Below are positions 7,817 through 15,536 of a stretch of DNA of 38,335 bases, piece by piece. Under the pieces are notes generated by a model, which saw only the letters and a program-made list of their open reading frames with translations, did no database searches and had not been told where the DNA came from. The DNA is from Nitrososphaerota archaeon. Its GTDB lineage: Archaea; Thermoproteota; Nitrososphaeria; Nitrososphaerales; Gagatemarchaeaceae. The stretch is taken from assembly GCA_027886905.1 (NCBI GenBank), contig JAPCJO010000012.1:1-38335 (forward strand), written 5' to 3'. The position numbers and the translations under genes were made by a program. The first letter of the stretch is position 1, and every line of letters starts with the position of its first letter.

Positions 7817-7825
7817 CGAATAAAC
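7817..7825 (-). promoter_or_regulatory. TATA box of the RNase P RNA gene
   Basis: GTTTATTCG on the minus strand is centred about 25 nt before the predicted 5' end of the RNase P RNA near 7798, within the short gap after the tsr3 stop codon (tsr3 ends at 7836). Confidence 0.5.
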
Positions 7826-7835
7826 GTGTCGCGCA

Positions 7836-8369
7836 CTAGCCACGGAAGGCAGTCCGCACCTCGGTGTTGCGGAGCTGCGGGAAGAAGCTCTTCTCGATCT
7901 CCTTCACCTCGGTCTCTGACCCCGCTCTCGCGTACTCCTCGAGCGGGTCGTGGTTGAGCGTCTCAAACGTCGGGCCCCACTTGTAGATGTTGAGGAACGA
8001 CCTCGCCTCTTCCTGCTCGCCGAGTACGAAGAGGGTCGCCGCTACCGCCTCCACCGAGCTAAGTATGCCCAGCCTCGAGTAGTTGGTCGGGTTCGCCGCG
8101 AGGAGCGCCGGCAGCTGCCTGTGCTTCCCGCCTATCTTCCTGAAGAAGACCTCCTCGGCGAGGTTCCAAGAGCAGTCGATGGCGAGTACCGACTTGCAGG
8201 CCGAGTCGGCGGGAGTCAAGATCTGACCCGCGAAGGGGTTCAGGACGATGGTGGTGTTGGAGGCGTGAAATTTCCTCGTGACCTCGGTGGCCAGCCCCAT
8301 GTGCGCCATCTTCTTCGCCGTGCACTTGGCCGGGTCGTCCTGGGCGTAGTCGATAACGAAGACGTTCAA
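7836..8369 (-). CDS. tsr3: Tsr3-type rRNA aminocarboxypropyltransferase
   Basis: The 177-residue protein matches Tsr3 (formerly DUF367), which transfers the acp group from S-adenosylmethionine to a small-subunit rRNA pseudouridine-derived base. Visible hallmarks are the N-terminal DPAKCTAKKMAHMGLA, the central ILTPADSA and VLAIDCSWN, then HRQLPALLAANPTNYSRLG and the SSVEAVAATLFVLG helix. Length is normal for archaeal Tsr3. The ATG at 8369 starts the domain directly. The RNase P RNA follows on the same strand, about 40 nt after the stop, so two RNA-maturation genes are neighbours. Assignment is confident. Confidence 0.92.
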   Translation of the reverse strand: MNVFVIDYAQDDPAKCTAKKMAHMGLATEVTRKFHASNTTIVLNPFAGQILTPADSACKSVLAIDCSWNLAEEVFFRKIGGKHRQLPALLAANPTNYSRLGILSSVEAVAATLFVLGEQEEARSFLNIYKWGPTFETLNHDPLEEYARAGSETEVKEIEKSFFPQLRNTEVRTAFRG

Positions 8370-8415
8370 GCGCTAACAACGAATCCTTCTTTCGAAGAAG
8401 CCGATGGAAGAGGGA

Positions 8416-8426
8416 CTAATATATCC
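8416..8426 (+). promoter_or_regulatory. TATA box upstream of the zinc-ribbon remnant
   Basis: CTAATATATCC lies about 30 nt before ATG codons at 8449 and 8458. It suggests that the 8450-8600 stretch is or was transcribed on the plus strand. Confidence 0.4.
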
Positions 8427-8457
8427 TCACGGAATAGATAGACCTCGGATGCAACGA

Positions 8458-8601
8458 TGATGAGAGCGCGACGGTCGGGAGAGCGATAGACGTCTGAGAG
8501 GTGGTCTCCCGGTTGGCGCCTCTGGTAGCTTCTGTCCATTCTGCGGCTCCCCCGTCTCCGTGGGGACGAAGTTCTGCGGCGCTTGCGGCAAGGCGATATG
8601 A
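8458..8601 (+). pseudogene. Small double-CxxC zinc-ribbon protein, probably frameshifted
   Basis: A frame ending with TGA at 8599-8601 encodes GSFCPFCGSPVSVGTKFCGA followed by CGKAI, a typical zinc ribbon with two C-x2-C knuckles. That frame has no ATG, GTG or TTG start; it opens after a TGA, and the first possible codon is CTG at 8494. In another frame, ATG at 8458 follows a TATA box (8416-8426) but stops after 10 codons. The simplest reading is a short zinc-ribbon gene whose start was separated from its ribbon by an indel. A genuine CTG start or a sequencing error are alternatives. Small zinc-ribbon proteins of this kind are common in archaea but have no single function. Confidence 0.5.
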
Positions 8602-8659
8602 GGACGCGCTCGCCGACCTGACCCACACGCTTTAACCCGACCTCCCACTCTTAAGGGCG

Positions 8660-9160
8660 ATGCCCGAATGCTCAGGGGCCGGAGGTCCGCCCCCGCCCGA
8701 GTTGGTGCCGGGCGAGGCGCCCTACTGGAAGATGGCGGACGTCAAGGGCCTTATCGTGCGACACCTCGTCACGGGATACCTGGTGACCAACTACCGGTGC
8801 TTCATCTGGGACGTGGACAGCAACGTCGTCAGGGCGAGCGTCCCCATGGACCTTGCAGACGTGACGGTCGAGGGGAGCAAGCCAGGCAAGAGGTCGAGGC
8901 GGGGAGGCAACTTCATCGTGCCCCAGACGGTCAACTACGCCCGGCCCACCATGGGCGAGCCTGTCGAGATAGGCGACCTCTACTTCAAGGTGAAGGGCGA
9001 GCCCGTGATGGTCTTCCGCGATGTGACCGAGCCGCTCAACGTCAAGGCGCTGATAGACGCCCTTAGGGTGCACGCCAAGGCCCACGTGAGGGCGCCCCGC
9101 GGGCTGGGAGTGGACGTCCTCTGGAGCGACCCCGACGAGGCGGCCGGGAATCGCCCCTGA
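8660..9160 (+). CDS. Conserved-looking protein of unknown function
   Basis: I do not recognise this 166-residue protein. It has no signal peptide or membrane segment. After a Pro/Gly-rich N-terminus (about 1-22), the body starts VKGLIVRHLVTGYLVTNYRCFIWDVD, a beta-strand pattern reminiscent of bacterial-type PH-like domains, where residues of a membrane or stress signal domain often read GYxVTNxR. A basic loop (KPGKRSRRGG, about 76-85) follows, and the C-terminal third is helical. A TATA-like CTTTAACCC (about 8631-8639) stands roughly 25 nt before the ATG, supporting this start. It is co-directional with 9213 but separated by 50 nt. The PH-like idea is weak. Confidence 0.65.
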   Translation: MPECSGAGGPPPPELVPGEAPYWKMADVKGLIVRHLVTGYLVTNYRCFIWDVDSNVVRASVPMDLADVTVEGSKPGKRSRRGGNFIVPQTVNYARPTMGEPVEIGDLYFKVKGEPVMVFRDVTEPLNVKALIDALRVHAKAHVRAPRGLGVDVLWSDPDEAAGNRP

Positions 9161-9212
9161 GTCCCACCGACCAAGCACGCGCGGCGGAGGACGCGAGGAG
9201 AAAGCATATCGG

Positions 9213-9665
9213 GTGGACTCGACCGGCATCGCGAGCCCGCCTTTGAAGATCGAAATGCCGTCGGATGAGCTCGCCGAGGAGCTCCAGAAGCGCCTGCTAG
9301 AGAAGAAGATCGCGGGCGCGAGCTACGACAAGGAGCGAAAGACCATCGAGTTCCCGGAAGAGATGAGCCTGGTGCAGTGGTCGAGCGTCAGGGGCACCGT
9401 GGAGAAGTGGGTCAAGGGAAGGAACCTGGAAGTGGAGGACTTGCTCAAGATTCAGTCCACAGCGCCCGAGGCCTCGCAGGAAAAGCCCCGCTCGAGGGAG
9501 GAGGCGGCCGAGCTGAAGAAGAGGCTGGACGCGATGACGCTCAAGGAGGCGGAGGCGCGCTACAACTATCTCCAAGGCAAGGCGTTCAGCGAGCTGACGG
9601 ACGAGGAATACGAGGAGCGGCTGGCGCTCGCGGAGACGCTGTCCAAAAAGTCTAAGGGCAAGTAG
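9213..9665 (+). CDS. Small charged cytoplasmic protein of unknown function
   Basis: This 150-residue protein is soluble, highly charged and probably helical in its second half. Residues about 12-75 form an alpha/beta unit (DELAEELQKRLLEKKIAGAS, then strands around KTIEFPEEMSLVQW). After a short linker the C-terminus (about 95-150) is a helical hairpin with KEAEARYNYLQGKAFSELTDEEYEERL. No family is recognised. The start is uncertain: GTG at 9213 is the longest, but a TATA-like GCATATCG at 9204-9211 would place transcription start after it. TTG at 9243 or ATG at 9255 (giving MPSDELAEEL) are then better. It ends 5 nt from the convergent stop of the next gene. Confidence 0.65.
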   Translation: MDSTGIASPPLKIEMPSDELAEELQKRLLEKKIAGASYDKERKTIEFPEEMSLVQWSSVRGTVEKWVKGRNLEVEDLLKIQSTAPEASQEKPRSREEAAELKKRLDAMTLKEAEARYNYLQGKAFSELTDEEYEERLALAETLSKKSKGK

Positions 9666-9670
9666 CGGCC

Positions 9671-10030
9671 TCAGCTTCTCTTGTAATAGCTCCAGATCTC
9701 CTCTTGCAGGCCTCTGACGTATCTCCTCTCGGCGTCCGACAGCCGCGGGTTCGAGCCCCCGCTCTTCGGCCTCCTCAGGCCGGGTGGGAGCCCGTCCCAG
9801 GTGAAGAACCCCCCGCCGGGAAAGCCGGTATCCTTGCGGACCACTATCGCCGCGAAGCCCGGGGCTCCATTCCGGGTCTCATGCCTGTCGATTTCGCCTA
9901 TGACGCCGGCGATGCCCTTCCCACCGAGGGCACCGCGCGATATGCGGAACTTCCTCATGAGGAACCCGTAGGTCACGGTCCTATGGTCACTGGCAGCCCG
10001 GAGCAGCTCGCGGCGCACGTCGTCCCTCAT
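9671..10030 (-). CDS. Small protein with GFF-type conserved core, unknown function
   Basis: From the ATG at 10030 the product is 119 residues. An in-frame GTG at 10051 would add seven. The N-terminal half looks like a helical, possibly winged-helix unit (VRRELLRAASDHRTVTYGFL). The core GFAAIVVRKDTGFPGGGFFT (about 59-78) is a pattern I associate with a small uncharacterised protein group in bacteria and archaea that often carries LPGxGFF. I know no function for it. The C-terminus has a helix with a W-S-Y-Y-K end. It is not obviously in an operon; the stop is convergent with the 9213 gene. Being beside an accessory region leaves an origin by transfer possible but unproven. Confidence 0.6.
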   Translation of the reverse strand: MRDDVRRELLRAASDHRTVTYGFLMRKFRISRGALGGKGIAGVIGEIDRHETRNGAPGFAAIVVRKDTGFPGGGFFTWDGLPPGLRRPKSGGSNPRLSDAERRYVRGLQEEIWSYYKRS

Positions 10031-10130
10031 AGTACTCGTCCTGCCGCGCACCGTAGCAAGTCTTGAGGGTTTTGATGCCCTTCATGACGACTGGCCGCAG
10101 AGAACCTCGGGTCGTTCGGACAAACACATC

Positions 10131-10799
10131 TTAGGGCGTCAGATCGCTCTTGGGGCCGATTGGCGCCGTCGTGGTCACCGTGGTGACAGTGCTGACCCCT
10201 GTCGTCGAGGTGACCATCTGCGCTATCCCAGACGGGATCGAAACTATAACGTGGATAGACGTGTTCGGCTGGGCGGAGAAGAGATAGACAGAAGCCTGAA
10301 TCACCGGTCCCTGGTCGTATCCCGCCGCAAAAGTCAGATTGTAAACGCCGGCCTGGGGAAGGCCGTCATTCGCAAGCTCGACGAACCCGGTGACGCTGGG
10401 TTCCAGGCGGAGACAATAGGTCGTCCTGTTTCCCGATACTGAATGGGTGACAAGGACTGAGCCGTTTGTGACGAGCGAGCCCTGGTCGGTCAGGATTTTG
10501 AAGAAGATTGACCCGTTCTCTTGCTGTCCGAGAACTGGGAAGATCGCGTTCCCGCAATAGTCGGGCAGGTGGTTGTCGTTGAAGTTGTCGCGGATCGGAG
10601 ACGTAACAGCCGTTATGTTTTGAGTCGATGATGACGCCCCCGCGGCAATGCTGGATGCGGATGTTGTGGCCGAGATACCGGGCGTAGAGGCCGGAACAAG
10701 CTCGAGCACCCCTATTGTGGCCACGGCCGCGACTGCCACGACCAAGGCCACCGCTAGGTAGCTGGTCGAGCCTACCGAAGCCTGGCTGCGAGGGCTCAT
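10131..10799 (-). CDS. N-terminally anchored secreted protein, Ser/Thr-rich
   Basis: The 222-residue product has one hydrophobic segment (about residues 13-35, SYLAVALVVAVAAVATIGVL) and then a Ser/Thr/Ala-rich stalk (about 38-66). The rest is an extracellular beta-rich domain with two cysteines (C82 and C129 approximately), several N-x-S/T sequons, and a GVYNLTFAAGYDQGPVI strand pair near 157-173. The C-terminal tail is again Thr-rich (STVTTVTTT). I recognise no named family. It belongs to the set of single-anchor secreted proteins scattered through this window. It is divergent from the RAM gene at 10974. Confidence 0.7.
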   Translation of the reverse strand: MSPRSQASVGSTSYLAVALVVAVAAVATIGVLELVPASTPGISATTSASSIAAGASSSTQNITAVTSPIRDNFNDNHLPDYCGNAIFPVLGQQENGSIFFKILTDQGSLVTNGSVLVTHSVSGNRTTYCLRLEPSVTGFVELANDGLPQAGVYNLTFAAGYDQGPVIQASVYLFSAQPNTSIHVIVSIPSGIAQMVTSTTGVSTVTTVTTTAPIGPKSDLTP

Positions 10800-10933
10800 G
10801 GGGCACTTGATGTAGAGAGAGCCGGAGTCATTTGACGTTTTGGGTAGATTGTTTCTACCGATGTTCCCTGATCAGGATGCCCGCGCCGGCGCTCCCGACC
10901 ACCAGCATTGCCAGAAGAGCAGCTAGAAATGAA

Positions 10934-10946
10934 GTCTTTTATACCG
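10934..10946 (+). promoter_or_regulatory. TATA box of the RAM-domain gene
   Basis: GTCTTTTATACCG is centred about 33 nt before the ATG at 10974 (39 nt before a second ATG at 10980). It supports transcription of the intact RAM gene. Confidence 0.5.
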
Positions 10947-10973
10947 AGTTCAGCCAAATGCCGATGAACAAGC

Positions 10974-11207
10974 ATGCCAATGGCTTTCGTTCTCATCAAC
11001 GCTGACTTGGGGGCAGAGGAGGAGTTGCTAAAATCGCTCAGAGGGTTAGAGTTTGTGCGCGACGTATACGTTGTCTACGGCGTCTATGACATCATCGCTA
11101 GGGTCGAGGCCGACACGATGGAGAAGGTCAAGGAGACCATCACGTGGAAGATCCGCAGGCTCGACCGCGTCAGGAGCACCCTGACCATGATCGTCGTCGA
11201 AGGCTAG
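10974..11207 (+). CDS. Stand-alone Lrp/AsnC effector (RAM) domain protein, intact copy R1
   Basis: The 77-residue protein is a complete RAM (Lrp/AsnC C-terminal) domain without any DNA-binding helix-turn-helix: FVLINADLGAEEELLKSLRG, DVYVVYGVYDIIARVEADTM, and the ending RSTLTMIVVEG. Such small proteins form dimers or larger rings that bind amino acids and can modulate full-length Lrp-type regulators. They are numerous in thaumarchaeal-type genomes. ATG at 10974 or 10980 may be used. The gene's stop abuts the stop of the convergent secreted-protein gene (11208). Its 3' end recurs three more times in this window as fragments (12094, 18894, 24480), always in the same orientation. This is the only intact copy. 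Confidence 0.85.
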   Translation: MPMAFVLINADLGAEEELLKSLRGLEFVRDVYVVYGVYDIIARVEADTMEKVKETITWKIRRLDRVRSTLTMIVVEG

Positions 11208-12032
11208 TTACTTCACGGTGATGTGGACGACCTCGGCCTGTCCCCACATGGTGGACACGGCCAGAGTGTAGACCCCCGGGACGAAGGGAATCTGCCCCAG
11301 GGGAGCCACCTCCGGATACCCAAATGTGTAGCCGTCGCCGCCGTTGGGGGCCGGTGTAGTATAGATTGAATCGATTAGCGGATTGATTCGAGCGAAGGTC
11401 GCGTTCCAATATCCCATCACGGAAAAGTCCGATTCAAGCCGATACGGCGTGGAAAGTTGCGTGCCAGGATAGGCGGAGCAGGAGGCGGTGCAGCTCTCCG
11501 CGGTCACGTTCACCTGGTCGCTGCCGGCTCCGAAGGCGAACTGAGTCGCGATGTCGGCCGACGCGCAACCCAGTTGACCGATGATGTAGTCCGGGTCGGC
11601 CGCCGGGAGGGTGCCCAGGGTGTAGTTTCCCTCGACGACGATGAACTGGAGAGGGAAGGGCCCCAAGCAGTCGAATGGCCACGTGGAGACGGGGAAGCCT
11701 CCGAATTGATACGAGCCGTTGGGACCGAACTGAAGCGCGGGGGTGTTGACATCGTTCGCGTAGGGCAGGAGGTTGACCAGGTTAATCGATATCTGCAGGC
11801 TCTGTCCGACAGAGAGCGTCGTGGAGTTCACGCCGACAGTGAGTTCAAGGCAGCCAGGATAACCTGTGCCGTTCTGGGCGACTGTCGAGCCCTGACAACC
11901 CGGCGTCTCTGTGGACGTCTGTGAGGATGACTCTGCAGAGCTGGGATTCTGCAAGGGAATGCTGACTAGGACCAGGACGCCGACCATGACGAGTGCCATC
12001 CCGCTGTAAAACCCCGCCTCCTTCCGCCTCAC
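11208..12032 (-). CDS. N-terminally anchored secreted protein, RAM-paired paralog 1
   Basis: The 274-residue protein has an N-terminal hydrophobic anchor (about 11-27, MALVMVGVLVLVSIPL), a Ser/Thr-rich linker (about 32-46), and an extracellular domain with several cysteines (for example the QGSTVAQNGTGYPGCLELTV region and a SCTASCSAYPG loop). It ends GVYTLAVSTMWGQAEVVHIT plus VK. That end resembles the end of the gene at 19004 (GTYTIAAMDQWGNTVLSHFT), so the two are likely paralogs. The GTG start at 12032 has GGTGGAGG just upstream and a TATA-like AATAAACG on minus at about 12068-12076. The stop abuts that of the convergent RAM gene. Function unknown; probably cell-surface. Confidence 0.72.
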   Translation of the reverse strand: MRRKEAGFYSGMALVMVGVLVLVSIPLQNPSSAESSSQTSTETPGCQGSTVAQNGTGYPGCLELTVGVNSTTLSVGQSLQISINLVNLLPYANDVNTPALQFGPNGSYQFGGFPVSTWPFDCLGPFPLQFIVVEGNYTLGTLPAADPDYIIGQLGCASADIATQFAFGAGSDQVNVTAESCTASCSAYPGTQLSTPYRLESDFSVMGYWNATFARINPLIDSIYTTPAPNGGDGYTFGYPEVAPLGQIPFVPGVYTLAVSTMWGQAEVVHITVK

Positions 12033-12093
12033 GAGCCTCCACCATTGGCTTTGCAGGCTCGGTGCCGTTTATTGCTTGCCGTGGCTTGCTCAG

Positions 12094-12135
12094 CGCGTGT
12101 GGAGCACCCTGACGATGATCCTCGTCGAGGGCTAG
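12094..12135 (+). repeat. Decayed 3' end of the RAM gene (copy R2)
   Basis: About 42 bases match the last 42 of the intact RAM gene, still encoding VWSTLTMILVEG and a TAG stop in frame. No upstream RAM sequence remains: the preceding 60 bases are the promoter region of the 11208-12032 gene. It is in the same direction as R1, R3 and R4, and lies 7 nt from the end of the HerA-nuclease operon. Confidence 0.75.
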
Positions 12136-12142
12136 TGAAATT

Positions 12143-12790
12143 TCAGGCTCCTAGATTTGTTGGCAAGCACCATTTGCCTCCGCCCGCCTTTTGAAGTGCC
12201 TCCCTCATGGCATCCAAGCCAAGTTCGATTTTCTCTATTTTCGGCTTTAGGTCCAGCCGTTTTACATCAAGTTCCACTGTCATCCAAAAGAGGACGTACT
12301 CGCCAACACGCTCATCGAACCCCCCGGAAAACTTCATTTGCAATCTCAAGCCGGTCTTCGAAGAAACTTCTTCTACCGATTCATCGCACTTGGCCAAATA
12401 GGCGCCAAGAGTTGGAAAGAGCGTAGCAAATCTTTCCCTGACGCTCCGACTCGCAAAATTGCGAAGATTGAGTTTTGCAAATTTCCTATAGAGCTCTATG
12501 CCATACTCGCTAGATACCAGTTCGGCCAAGTCTCCTAAGCCTGCTGATTGAATCCACACGCTTCCCGTGTCGTCCTCCCATATCGATACAGCGTATTCCG
12601 CTCGCTTAACATCTCTCAAGTCATCCGTTCTGATAAACCACTTTACTCCATTTAAAGGCGGAGGAAAATCGGGCTCTGGTTCCTTTACGCCGTACTTGAC
12701 ATGCGCAAAGTTTGAAATTGCAATGCGAATCGGTTCTACTTCTTTCGGTACCGATTGCACTCTACCAAACTCGCTCGACACGTAGTCCAC
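12143..12790 (-). CDS. Last gene of the HerA-nuclease operon, unknown protein
   Basis: The 215-residue product is soluble, with no recognisable motif. Two W/F-rich beta segments (NGVKWFIRTDDLRDVKRAEY, and AVSIWEDDTGSVWIQSAGLG) are followed by a helical region (about 90-140) and another strand-rich segment (RVGEYVLFWMTVELDVKRLD). It ends in a helix and a cysteine-containing tail. The GTG start at 12790 lies 29 nt inside the preceding nuclease-like gene, so translation is coupled. Base composition is visibly richer in A and T than in the surrounding genes. This suggests a foreign origin together with the 3' part of the neighbouring gene. An accessory or immunity partner of the nuclease is speculation. 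Confidence 0.65.
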   Translation of the reverse strand: MDYVSSEFGRVQSVPKEVEPIRIAISNFAHVKYGVKEPEPDFPPPLNGVKWFIRTDDLRDVKRAEYAVSIWEDDTGSVWIQSAGLGDLAELVSSEYGIELYRKFAKLNLRNFASRSVRERFATLFPTLGAYLAKCDESVEEVSSKTGLRLQMKFSGGFDERVGEYVLFWMTVELDVKRLDLKPKIEKIELGLDAMREALQKAGGGKWCLPTNLGA

Positions 12791-15056
12791 CTTGACGACT
12801 CTTCATCTTATAGTCCAAAACCGTGATATAAGCACCACTAATCTTCTCTCCCATGTACTCTTTCTCCTTAGACTCTCGTTCCTTGAGTTCCCTGCGGCCC
12901 CTCTTCAACGCTTCTTCAGGATCTTTATGCCATTTTATTTCATACAGGCGTAATTCTCCCTTTCCGCCTCGCATCAGAACGTCAGTCCCTGGCTCGTGCG
13001 AACTTCGACCAATTGGATTACTTGAAAAGGGGTGTCTCTTTACCTCGACGAGGGAGTATTTTCTCAAGATCCCTATTCCCAAGTCTTCCCCTAAATTCCC
13101 TCTCTCTTCCAGGTACTTACTTTCGGAAATGTGGGAAGCCTGCGTAAGCCTCGTGTAGATGTAGTTGTGAAGAGCGACACTACACTCAAAATTATGGAAT
13201 CTCTCGCTGCGCTCTGACTCGAAGCGCATCCTCACTCCTTCTGAAATCTCATCGGTGTTTAGGATGCCCTTGTCCAAGACTGTCTTGTCGGAAGGAGAAA
13301 GAAAGTTGCCGGTGATTATTCTGCTTTCCATCTGATATCGTATGCTGAGGCCGTTGTCATTGGCGGTGAACCGCTGGATGGTCCAAGAGTCCCCGAATTT
13401 CGCGGTTATCTTCTCCCCATCATCCCAGAACCTGAAGTCCCGCTGGAACGGTTCGACTTCGACCTTCAGGTATCGCCTCAATCGTGATGCGTCTTGCTGA
13501 TAGGCCTTTGCTTCGAACCTTATACCGTCGACCTCGAGGTAGAGCTTCTCTCCCTCGAGCGAAAGCCTCACGTTTCGCAACCCCTCTCCCTTGCGTTTCT
13601 CAAAGTCGTCCACGAAGTCTTTTGCCGTGTGCTTGCTAGCACCCGTCACTTCGACCCTGTCCCCGCGCTTCGCTCCAACGTTGTGTATGCTCAACGGCAG
13701 CGTGCCCTCTGAGGGCTGCAGCTTCGCGTACACTGCCTTCTCGCTCTTATCTTCCGACGACAGGTTCCTCAGGGTCACCTTGACGATCCTGTCGCCTTCG
13801 TCGGCCTTCTTCATCGAGTCCACGTCCACCCCGAAAGACTCGAGCATGCGCTTTTGGGGCGTGAGCCTGGTGTTCGGGCCCTCGCCGGTCACGGTCAGCG
13901 TCTTCTTCTCCTCGATAGATTCCACTGTGACGGTGTGCTCCTTGCCTACCTCAATCTTCTTTGCCTCCTCCCCGAAGAACGAGATTACCACGTGCTGGTT
14001 CTCCTTCGACCCCGTGTGAGTCACCTTGAAGTCGTACTCGCCGTCGATTTTCCCCTTCGCTTCGAATGTCTTCCCGCCTTCGAAGTGAAATCCCGTTCTC
14101 TTTTCGAATGTCGTTTTGGGGATGTCGAGCCTGACAGACTCTTCGCTTCCTCCCCGCCCCTTAACCGTGTACGCCGTTGCGAAGAAGGTGCCCAAACTCT
14201 CTTTGCTTTTGGAGACTTCCCTCACAGAGTCGATGCGGACGTCGTGCCTCTCTCCCGCAGGTATCGAGTCAGACTTCTCCGTGGGGGCGAAGAAGGCGAG
14301 CCTGTCGGTCCCCGAGCTCCCATCATGGATCTTCCTGAAGCTCCCGACGCCCACAATCTCCCCTTCGAACGCGTATACCTTCTCCCTGTCGAGCTTGATC
14401 CCGGACTGCTCCTCGAAAGCCGACTTGTCGACCTCGAACCTCGTCATCCCGTCTGAGGCCTGCTTGACCGCCGCCGCGGAGAAAGTTGCGAGAGGCTCTT
14501 GTGTCTCGTTACGGTCAGTTTGCTTGCCATAGTCGGGCTTCTCGCTCTCTGGAGTGCCTTCTGAAGTCCCGTGGTCTGGGGGCTCTTTGCCGCCTTGAGC
14601 CGAATGCGCTTCAGAAGTTCTCCCATCTGGGGTGGGCGCCCCATCTGTCGAAGCCACCTTCCCCATCCGCTCCGCCGAATCCCTTTCGGGGAGACGAGGA
14701 CCTTCCCCGGCGAGGTTTTCAGCCGTTTTCTCGCTCGGGGATTCGCCTGGAGAAGCTCGCTCGGTGGGCACGTTCCCGCCAGAATCCGAATCACGTATTT
14801 CTTCGCCAACACTAGCGTGTCCGGGCCGTCCAAATTCGGACGCGTGGAGATTGCCGGATTCAGCATCCTTCGTCCCACCGACCGGATTCGCTTCATCGCC
14901 AGACCGATTCTTCTCCCTAATCTCCGCCCTCAGGCGGTCGAGCTCGCCTCTTCCTTGCTCGGCAAGCTCTTTCCTGAGGTCCTTGAGGCTCTCTCCTCCT
15001 TTCTCACCCCGTTCCTCCGCCTCGCCTCCATCCCGGACCTCGGGCGACCCGGCCAC
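12762..15056 (-). CDS. Large multidomain protein with C-terminal PD-(D/E)XK nuclease-like domain
   Basis: This 764-residue protein is central to the operon. Residues about 1-200 are charged, Gly/Pro/Ser-rich and probably disordered, beginning with two amphipathic ELDRLRAEI-like helices (about 24-48). Then come at least two tandem beta-rich repeats of about 90 residues, each starting with a pattern like FEVDKSAFEEQSGIKL or LDIPKTTFEKRTGFHF. A third, diverged repeat follows. The C-terminus has GNLGEDLGIGILRK, then GTDVLMR and LYEIKWHKD (Asp near 690, Glu-x-Lys near 705-707). This matches the spacing of restriction-type PD-(D/E)XK nucleases. The GTG start at 15056 follows the previous stop by 3 nt. 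The nuclease call rests on motif pattern only; the middle repeats are unknown to me. Confidence 0.75.
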   Translation of the reverse strand: MAGSPEVRDGGEAEERGEKGGESLKDLRKELAEQGRGELDRLRAEIREKNRSGDEANPVGGTKDAESGNLHASEFGRPGHASVGEEIRDSDSGGNVPTERASPGESPSEKTAENLAGEGPRLPERDSAERMGKVASTDGAPTPDGRTSEAHSAQGGKEPPDHGTSEGTPESEKPDYGKQTDRNETQEPLATFSAAAVKQASDGMTRFEVDKSAFEEQSGIKLDREKVYAFEGEIVGVGSFRKIHDGSSGTDRLAFFAPTEKSDSIPAGERHDVRIDSVREVSKSKESLGTFFATAYTVKGRGGSEESVRLDIPKTTFEKRTGFHFEGGKTFEAKGKIDGEYDFKVTHTGSKENQHVVISFFGEEAKKIEVGKEHTVTVESIEEKKTLTVTGEGPNTRLTPQKRMLESFGVDVDSMKKADEGDRIVKVTLRNLSSEDKSEKAVYAKLQPSEGTLPLSIHNVGAKRGDRVEVTGASKHTAKDFVDDFEKRKGEGLRNVRLSLEGEKLYLEVDGIRFEAKAYQQDASRLRRYLKVEVEPFQRDFRFWDDGEKITAKFGDSWTIQRFTANDNGLSIRYQMESRIITGNFLSPSDKTVLDKGILNTDEISEGVRMRFESERSERFHNFECSVALHNYIYTRLTQASHISESKYLEERGNLGEDLGIGILRKYSLVEVKRHPFSSNPIGRSSHEPGTDVLMRGGKGELRLYEIKWHKDPEEALKRGRRELKERESKEKEYMGEKISGAYITVLDYKMKSRQGGLRVERVW

Positions 15057-15059
15057 CCC

Positions 15060-15536
15060 CTAGAAGAGGGCGACGAGGAGGAGCGTGAGGCCGAGCGCGC
15101 TGAGCCCGAGGTTCAGCGAGCGGTTGTCGTAGGAGAAGTGCGCGAGCGCCCACCGCTTCCCGCCTGGAGCGAACACCCCGCCCTCGGTGAGCGAGTCGAG
15201 GAAGAGGTGGCTCCAGCCCGCGAACGCGCCCAGCCCCGCGAAGAGCGCCACCAGGACCGGGCCGGGAGGGAAGACTCCCACGAGGGCCGCGGGGACGATG
15301 ATAGTCAGAGCCCACGCCGCCGCGCCCCAGAGCGGCGCGGTGACGACAGAGTGGGTCACCCAGGTCCTCCTGGGGACGCCCTCCCTGCGGGTGTGCCCAA
15401 CCTTGTCGATGAGGAAGTTGGTGAAGACCGTCGCGACGACCATCAGCAAGACCGTGATGAGCAGGGGATACCCGAAGTAGGAGACGACGTAGAGGATCAG
15501 GCCGACCGAGAACAGGTTGTGGGTGGTCGACCTCAA
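15060..15536 (-). CDS. His/Asp-rich polytopic membrane protein (DUF1286/YdjM-like)
   Basis: The 158-residue product has about four membrane segments. Conserved-looking polar residues sit at their ends: THNLFS at the N-terminus, IDKVGHTRR (about 43-51), WVTHSVVTAP (about 59-68), and GWSHLFLDSLTEGGVF (about 107-122). This H, D-x-x-GH, THS, H-x-x-x-DS arrangement resembles membrane-bound metal-dependent hydrolase-like families (YdjM/DUF457 and the archaeal DUF1286, the latter met on Sulfolobus plasmids). The exact family is not certain. The TTG start at 15536 overlaps the preceding stop (TTGA). Position between the membrane ATPase and the nuclease suggests a membrane component of the same machine. 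Confidence 0.72.
   Translation of the reverse strand: MRSTTHNLFSVGLILYVVSYFGYPLLITVLLMVVATVFTNFLIDKVGHTRREGVPRRTWVTHSVVTAPLWGAAAWALTIIVPAALVGVFPPGPVLVALFAGLGAFAGWSHLFLDSLTEGGVFAPGGKRWALAHFSYDNRSLNLGLSALGLTLLLVALF

Noticed and set aside
12032-12045. ATG at 12045 as the start of the secreted gene at 11208-12032
   Set aside because: It is placed well after a TATA-like box but is in a different frame, opening only an out-of-frame 66-codon shadow. The GTG at 12032 with GGTGGAGG upstream starts the real protein.
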